DNA from: Watersipora subatra | Taxonomy: Eukaryota; Bryozoa; Gymnolaemata; Cheilostomatida; Watersiporidae | Reading direction: 5' to 3' | DNA: 64,000 nt | Assembly: GCF_963576615.1 (NCBI RefSeq) | Contig: NC_088712.1 | Location: 53,983,114 to 54,047,113, forward strand | In this document: positions 57,746-64,000 of the stretch, one piece after another | How positions within the stretch are numbered: position 1 is the stretch's first letter | Layout of the letters: each line of letters starts with the position of its first letter | Made by a program: the position numbers and the translations under genes | Notes under the pieces: model-generated | Databases searched by the model: none | Told to the model about the DNA's origin: nothing | Seen by the model: the letters and a program-made list of their open reading frames with translations, nothing else

Positions 57746-57871
57746 CTGATCAAAACCTTTTTCTGTAAACCTTCCAGACAACACAGGCCCAATTCCAGCC
57801 AATTCTGAAACTGCCTTCTCACCCATTGGCTCAGCAATAAAGTTTCTATGTTTCTGAGAGGTAGACGACAT
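57746..57871 (-). CDS. BANF1: BAF (barrier-to-autointegration factor), coding exon 1
   Basis: Minus strand, ATG 57871-57869, donor GATCAG|GTAACC after 57746, phase 0. It encodes residues 1-42, starting [19 protein letters not shown] and ending TEKGFDQ. With exon 2 it gives 90 aa, against 89 in human BAF. The N-terminal S/T residues (the VRK1 phosphorylation region) and the helix-hairpin-helix LAGIGPVL (24-31), which contacts DNA, are kept. BAF is a small dimeric protein that bridges double-stranded DNA and links chromatin to LEM-domain and lamin proteins, notably when the nuclear envelope re-forms after mitosis. An acceptor-like TTACATTGCAG lies just upstream of the start, suggesting a 5'UTR intron. 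The intron (54791-57745) contains a MITE. Longer frames on the same strand here are in another register and are not the protein. Confidence 0.95.
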
Positions 57872-58983
57872 TGTTTCTGCAATGTAAACAACTTAAAAGA
57901 GCTTTGGCAACTACATTTTTTGTGTTCTCGTATTATATGATGTGCGACGTTTTGCAACGATTAGTAACCAAGACCATAACACTACGCATTGTGGCAAATT
58001 AGTTTGAGTTTGATTTTATAATGGCTAAGGCCAAGATTTTATTTTTGAATGATCTAAATACATCGCCTGGCCAGGAGTCCTTCAGCAATAATAGTTGTTC
58101 CATTGTTTGACTAGCTATATTATAGTGTATAGTTTGCATTACAGCAATGAATTTGACTAGTTGTTATTGCACTCTGCAATGAATAAAGTTTAGTAGGGTC
58201 TAAATATCTTAAGACCACATAGTAATTATAACCATATCTTATTATAAAATGTGAGCCTAATTGACCAAGTGCTTGTCAAGTTGGTTCTGTATAAAATATA
58301 TGAAAAAGCAATTTGCTTTATAATTGCTATGAAAGCTCTGGGCATTTCATGTCTTTAAAAGAGAGCTTTGTAACTAGATTTTTAAAAATTAATGAGAAAT
58401 AATTTCTGAAGACAAGCATTTCAGACACTGCAAAGGTTTGTTATTATACAGAATTTCTTGTTCACCTTGCTAAGAGCTTCTTCAAGCAATGCAAATGTGT
58501 TATTGCCAAGCTTCGGTGTGGTACAATAAAAGTATGGTGGACTAAACACAAGGCAGAATTCAGCTTCGAAGAGAATAAGAGTGAGCCTCAAGCATGTATT
58601 AGATGCATGTATATCTCTTGCTTTTTTGCACAATGCTAAAAAACTATCAACTTACAAGACGGCACACACATGAATAAAATGTTTTTTTTGCACCTCCTCT
58701 CCCATCAACAATTCTTATTAAGAAATAACTTGCAACCTCACTTGGAAACCACCTAACTTACCAATCCCAATTGAATACAGCCAATCACAGTTGCTATAAC
58801 TGTTGTGTCACCAAATGGCTACAACAAACTTACGACAAACATTTTTACATTCTTATATAAAGTTTTTCCAATTAGTATGGTAAGTCATCTAATACAGTTA
58901 GTACAGGTAAGCCATCAAATGTTTGAGTAACTTCTTTCGCATGTTCCATTAAGAAATTCGTCATTCTAAAAGAATTATTACAA
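57872..58983. other. Upstream region of BANF1
   Basis: It probably contains the promoter and 5'UTR exon, but no core promoter element could be set apart from the AT-rich background. Confidence 0.35.
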
Positions 58984-58987
58984 TTAA

Positions 58988-60798
58988 CTCATTCACACCA
59001 GAGTGCCAGTTGACGCGCTTATTTATAACGTTGCTAGGCACCCAGCGCGAGTTACCTCGCGTCTGAAATTTACCAACTCCTTGCATCGTTATTTTTAAAT
59101 TATAAAAGAATATTTTTGATTAGTTGGAAAGAAAAATTTCTGGCCAATCAGACAAACTTTAAAATATGCCTATATGATGTCTCTCGCAAAAGTTATAACC
59201 AAATTAGTACACCCATCTCAATATCTACCAAAACCGGAAATCATCAGGCCGACTTGAAATTTCATCGTTCGCGATAATTTTTTTCAACTCCAGAAGTAAA
59301 TATGCAGATTCAGAAGTGGTAAAACATTGAAAGACTGCATAAATCAAATTAAAACATTATTTTTTAATGTTTCAAAGTATTCATTACCTTTCAATTTTGC
59401 CAATTTAAATCGTTATGCTCAATTAAAAATGCACTCTTCAGGCTGCCAGCCGTAGTCAGACTAACGTTATATTTCAGTTTTGATAGGATCATATTGATTC
59501 TTAGAGCTATCTATGAAGTCTGAAAAGTCAAGAGCAAAGTTGTTGAACATATCTTTATTATTTGACACATTTTCATGCACTTTATATGACGTTATATTAG
59601 TATAAAGATTTGTTATGCTTTTGTTTGAAGGATGATATTCGTGAGGAAAAGTTGGAAGTTGGAGCTTCATGATTTTCATGTTCATGACTAACTGCATATG
59701 TCTAAATAATATTCATAATTATCTATTGTATCATTTTATGTAATAAATAAGTAATTTCGGTCAAACTTTGTATATTTTGCAATTTTTATGGTGCAAATCT
59801 AACTTTGTTTCAGCAAATGACAATTTTTTCAAAATTGGAATTTTCCTGAAAGTATCTTTTTTGAGGTACGGATTTACAAAAAGGGATATGGGTTGTCTAT
59901 ATCACAGGTGTCCTTTAGCGGGATATTGCCGAAGCCGGGCCGTAGTCTACACACACAAAAAACAACAAAGGTCCACGTAGTTATGAGCAAAAACCAAAGT
60001 ATCCACCCAAATATTTCACCAATCCAATGAGCAGCACACACAAAAACTAAACCAATCGACAGAGCCACCCATCATGTCAAAATATTACAAGTTTCAAGTC
60101 ATGTCTTGCACAACTCACCTTATGGTTTATCAAAACTTGTCCCAAAGTCATTACTTTGAGACTGTCCAATTGCTGTTTTAGAAATGGTCGCCGCTGGCCT
60201 AGCCTAACGTCCTAATTCAACATCTCAGTAACTATCGGGGCACTGCTGAGTGCTCCCGAACTTTTTGATTCCCTCTTTTAGCAATGCCCCGATAGTTAAG
60301 TGAGATGTTGAATCAGGACGTTAGGTTAGGCTAGCGGCGACCATTTCTAAAACAGCAATCGGACAGCCTCAAATTAATAAGGACTTTGGGACAAGTTTTG
60401 AGAAACCATAAGGTGAGTTGTACAAGACATGACTTGAAACTTGTAATATTTTGACATGATGGGCAGCTCTGTCGATTAGTTTAGTTTTCGTGTGTGCTGC
60501 TTATCGGATTGGTGAGATATTTGGGTGGATACTTTTGCTCATAACTACGTGGACCTTTGTTGTTTTTTGTGTGTGTAGACTATAGCCCGGCCTCGGCTAT
60601 ATCTCGCTAAAGGACATCTGTGGTCTATATGAATGTAATATAATTTGAAAGAAGAGATTTGGCTGGTTCTTGTGAATTTTGAATGAGTAAATTGTCTCAA
60701 GGCTGTCTCCTGTAGTGGTAATTTGAATTACGGCAACTTTCTAAAAAATGAGCGGTATCTGGGGTTAATCGCCTAGAAATTAGTCGGGTGCGTATGAG
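58988..60798. mobile_element. TTAA-flanked element (piggyBac-like ends)
   Basis: TTAA lies on both sides (58984-58987, 60799-60802). The ends CTCATTCACACC and GGGTGCGTATGAG are imperfect inverted repeats. TTAA duplication points to the piggyBac superfamily, but the termini are short and no transposase is seen. A minus-strand frame at 59467-59697 is unassigned. The foldback at 59899-60633 lies inside it. Confidence 0.5.
59899..60633. repeat. Large foldback (inverted repeat, about 350-bp arms)
   Basis: The left arm (about 59899-60248) and right arm (about 60280-60633) are reverse complements with few differences. They match from TGTCCTTTAGCG at the outside to ACTATCGGGGCA at the inside, and the spacer is only about 30 bp. 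A transcript across it would form a long hairpin RNA. Confidence 0.9.
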
Positions 60799-60802
60799 TT
60801 AA

Positions 60803-62980
60803 GCCTTGCTTCTAGCACAAGTTAAAAATGGTGGTGGCAAAAAAAATAAAACTTCAGTCTAGTGGCAGTTGGCTTAATTAGGAAATGTCTACATTGAAAT
60901 TAGCTAGAATTTTTTGCATCTATTTAATGGATTTCATGTTGAATTTATTGCAAGTAAAAATTTAGAGATTCAGTTCAGAGATTTTTCCTAAAAACCTTCG
61001 CTAGCAAAAGCATTGTGAAATTTTTTATACCATATCCGCTCCTTCACTATGCTCATGTTCATCTTCATGTTAAAGTAGAGCCTCTAGACCGCCCCGAGGC
61101 GGAAGGGGAGACCATCAGGATCAATTGGTAAAAAATGCAATGCACAGCTGAGCCAATTCCAAACGGTGATGTTAAAAAGTAGTCCAAAAAAAACGAAAAA
61201 GTAGCAAACTATGAACTACGAAATCTGAGTAACAAAAATGTAAGAGAACACAGCTCAGAAATATACCTAACACAGATACTACAAGAGTTGCGGTAGTACT
61301 CGTTGTCTAATAGTACATCAACAAAATGGAGGTTAAACTACCTACCAAACTTCAGCAGTTAAATAAAAATAGTATAAAGAAATACTTTGGCTACTTGTTA
61401 TTCGGAATAGTAGTTCGAACAAGTAAATTAGTAGATAGACTGTGTAGCTAAACATTTGGTCATATGGCGGGTAACTTCTAAAACAACTATAGAATGTTGT
61501 ACAACTTGCTCGCAGTAATCGGAGGATCAAAGATTACGATTGTGCTACTATTCTCGTGATAGAGTTGGATAATGGTTAACATTATACCCCAAGCTGTCCT
61601 ATGTTGGTTTTCTTAGCTGTTTGTTAAAATGTTAAATTATTACTGTTCTTCAATACTTGACATTATATACTAGTTGCTTAGAGAGGTTTTACTGTATTTC
61701 TTTACAAATTTTGCAGAGTTACATACATTAAGCTGATTCAAATCCTTATTACCAAGATTAACTGGTATATTATTGTCAACGACAATATTGTTCGTAATAC
61801 TAAACAGTAATTAGTTAGCGATCGACGGAAACGCGCGAAAAGGAAGTGCTGTCTGAGACAGTTATGGCTTAATATTCCTATCTTTTCCATGGGTTGCGGT
61901 ATTATTCGTTTTTGAACACCCTTCCTGGAACCGAAGCTAAAAACAGATATTTTAGCGACTCCTGCTTATGCTGCGTTATGATAAGTACACGTATTATTAC
62001 GCAGATAATGGTTTGCTGTTTAGAGTATTCGCTTAGCTTTATATTACAATTCTGATCTAGACTTATACTTTAAGCCAGGGAATATATTCTTAAAGTTTTG
62101 ATGAATATTCTGGTGCTGAAACATAAATGATTGAGATAAACATAACCCAGAGTTAATACAAGAGAATGAGATTACAACTCCAAATACAAAGTAACACCTG
62201 ATATGGTGACATAACTCTTAATTGTATTACATCAACAGGTTGGTTATTTACAATAACTCATTTACATGTACTGATGTACATGTAATCATTTTACTACAAG
62301 CATTGTCTTCAAAAAGCATTTGAGTACAGTTATCAAATAATCTACACAGCATTAGCAATTAAAAAATTAATTTTATTGAGTACATACTACTTTTGCTATT
62401 CAGATCATATAATTCAAATTTATTCTGCATAAATCTATTCAAAGTCATCCTTTCATGAAAATTTTTTTACTTACGTGAACTTAAACTGAACATAAATTGA
62501 TCATTTTTATACATGTATTGTATATTAGGTACTGTTACAGTTCTTAAAAAAGGCTTTTTGTAATTAACAAAAGAAAAGATAATTGTTATAGTAAGAATGT
62601 AAGCAAATGGCATTTCCATCAGAAATTTTTTAGATGAATATGGAGAAATTATGTTTTGCATAACTAATCCGAATCCACACAAAACATCAGTGTCGAAATT
62701 GCTTTGTTATTTTATTTTATTTTGACTATGTTTTGTATCTAATTTTGCTTAGCTTGTGGGAACTAATTTGATTATTACTGGTTCAGGTACACCTAAAGGT
62801 GTTGAGCTATTATATAAGCAATACTGATATTTACCGGCAAAAGTTACTTCTTTACTCTATAAGTCAAACAATTAAAATACACAACTAGCAAAATTCTAGA
62901 CAATAATATTAATGGCAAAATGTTAAAATAGCCAATAACAGTTAAGTTACACCCTTACTCGAACGGTCATTCGTGTTTCC
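60803..62980. other. Spacer with no supported gene
   Basis: AT-rich. A minus-strand frame at 62467-62682 has a hydrophobic segment (PFAYILTITIIFSFV) between acceptor- and donor-like sites, but it is too weak to call an exon. Confidence 0.35.
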
Positions 62981-63000
62981 TTGCTCGGTCCGTGAGTCAC

Positions 63001-63110
63001 ACGGACTGTCCGGCGGAGTCCACGGAGTTGGACAGTCTACAGTCACATGGAGTCCGACTGTCAAAACTCACAGTCTAGGACTGTGAGTTTCGACAGTCAA
63101 ACTTAAGTCA
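63001..63110. repeat. Palindrome and cluster of GACTGT/ACAGTC motifs
   Basis: 63056-63098 is a hairpin of 20-bp arms (GACTGTCAAAACTCACAGTC and its near complement, one mismatch) with loop TAG. At least six further GGAGTCC or GACTGT motifs lie within 100 bp. Confidence 0.75.
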
Positions 63111-64000
63111 TGACAGTTCATAGGTAAAAAGTTTCAGAAGGTGGTGGAAAAACAAGATTCCACAGGCAGGAGAGAGAGAAAAGCTTCTCAGCAGGCAGAG
63201 AAGAAAGGGCTAAGCAGACCCCCGGTAAAAGAGAGAGGCTGAGTTTTTGGAGCTGTTCTCTTTTATAGTTGTCTAGCATGTAGTAAGGCTAGCCTGTGGG
63301 AGTAGATTAAGTGTTAAGGTTTAATGCTTTATGTCAGGTGTGCAAAGATAGCTTGCTTGCGTAAGTCTCCAACTGGTGTACCCGATGCAAACATGTAGGG
63401 TAGAGCACGTGACTTACTCTTGGTGTCTAAGTCGTGTCTAGCTGAGAATGGCAGAACTGTATATGTGTAATCATCTGATTCATCTCCAGTGTTTTTTTGG
63501 TGCTTCTCTTGCAGGTCGATTGACCCATTCTCTGTGATGAATTCCTAAGATCCTGGAGTTTCCAATTTGCTTGTGGTTGCTTTTCCAATTATTGGATCAT
63601 TTGAAGTTTTGAACATCATACTGTTAGTGTGTATTTTGTGGATTGGGTGTGTATTTGTAGTCTGGCTTCATTCCCTGTTTGTATCTTGTCTTGGTGATAT
63701 TTCCATACAACTAGATTACCAACCAAATTTAATAAAATATTAACTTTTTATGCGGAGAACCTTGTGGGAAGAAAGGACAACTCTGATCTTGGAGCTTGCT
63801 ATTCGATTACCTTAGCCGAGGCCAACCGAGTGCACTGAACCCAATGTTTCCTATACATCAACTTGGAAAGAGCTGAAATGAACTCGCTTTCTCTTCTGAA
63901 GACAACAGATTGCGCTGTATCTAACTGAAAATACAACCTACCGGACCCAACAGGATGAAGTGGAAAACAGCTCACTGTTCTCAGCTAAAGCTAACAAAGT
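63111..64000. other. Right-edge spacer
   Basis: A purine-rich tract lies at 63130-63240. No gene or repeat family is recognised. Confidence 0.35.

Noticed and set aside
57742-57957. 71-codon minus-strand frame over BANF1 exon 1
   Set aside because: It is in the wrong register. The adjacent frame gives a clear BAF sequence with a good donor.
62467-62682. Minus-strand frame with a membrane segment, possibly a channel exon (TMC-like MPFAYILT)
   Set aside because: Only about eight residues look similar, flanking exons were not found, and hydrophobic frames are common in AT-rich DNA.

Overview
The window is nuclear DNA of an invertebrate animal. It is AT-rich. It has spliced genes with GT-AG introns of up to several kb, many minisatellites, at least six retrotransposon copies or relics, and tRNA-like SINEs. 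The gene types (a BATF-like bZIP factor, a class A peptide-type GPCR with an FMRFamide-receptor look, and BAF/BANF1) and the LINE types would fit a lophotrochozoan, but the sequence alone does not fix the phylum. I saw no bacterial operons, CRISPR array, rRNA or intact tRNA gene.

Layout. 1-1045 is the 5' end of a minus-strand LINE: an open ORF1 with a PHD finger, followed by a tandem 105-bp 5'UTR unit. About 1396-4776 is a plus-strand bZIP gene with four coding exons and a likely 5'UTR exon carrying upstream ORFs. 4777-17680 is gene-poor: minisatellites, tRNA-like SINEs, two MITE-like elements and clusters of AGGTCA motifs. 18027-37458 is one plus-strand GPCR gene with seven inferred exons spread over 19 kb. 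Its introns are filled with minisatellites, and the two ends of intron 4 are themselves amplified as tandem arrays. 38-44 kb holds LINE relics, a small inverted-repeat element and more minisatellites.

44.7-51.0 kb is a LINE cluster. A 5'-truncated LINE (44755-46698, minus) has a (GT)n run of about 109 units at its 3' end and interrupts an older reading frame. Next to it lies an apparently full-length, intact LINE with ORF1 and ORF2 (about 47050-51020, minus). 51.8-52.9 kb is a long-inverted-repeat element with a truncated LINE inserted in one arm. 54644-57871 (minus) is a complete two-coding-exon BAF (BANF1) gene, 90 aa, with a 1-kb MITE in its intron. 58988-60798 is a TTAA-flanked element with an almost palindromic 735-bp foldback inside it. 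61-64 kb shows little that can be called.

How the genes relate. The three host genes look unrelated in function: a stress or immune type transcription factor, a cell-surface receptor, and a chromatin/nuclear-envelope protein. What links the window is repeat biology. Several LINE copies share promoter and tail signals, and repeat growth is tied to splice sites and to retrotransposon tails. All exon joins are inferred from splice consensus and reading phase and have not been tested with transcripts.
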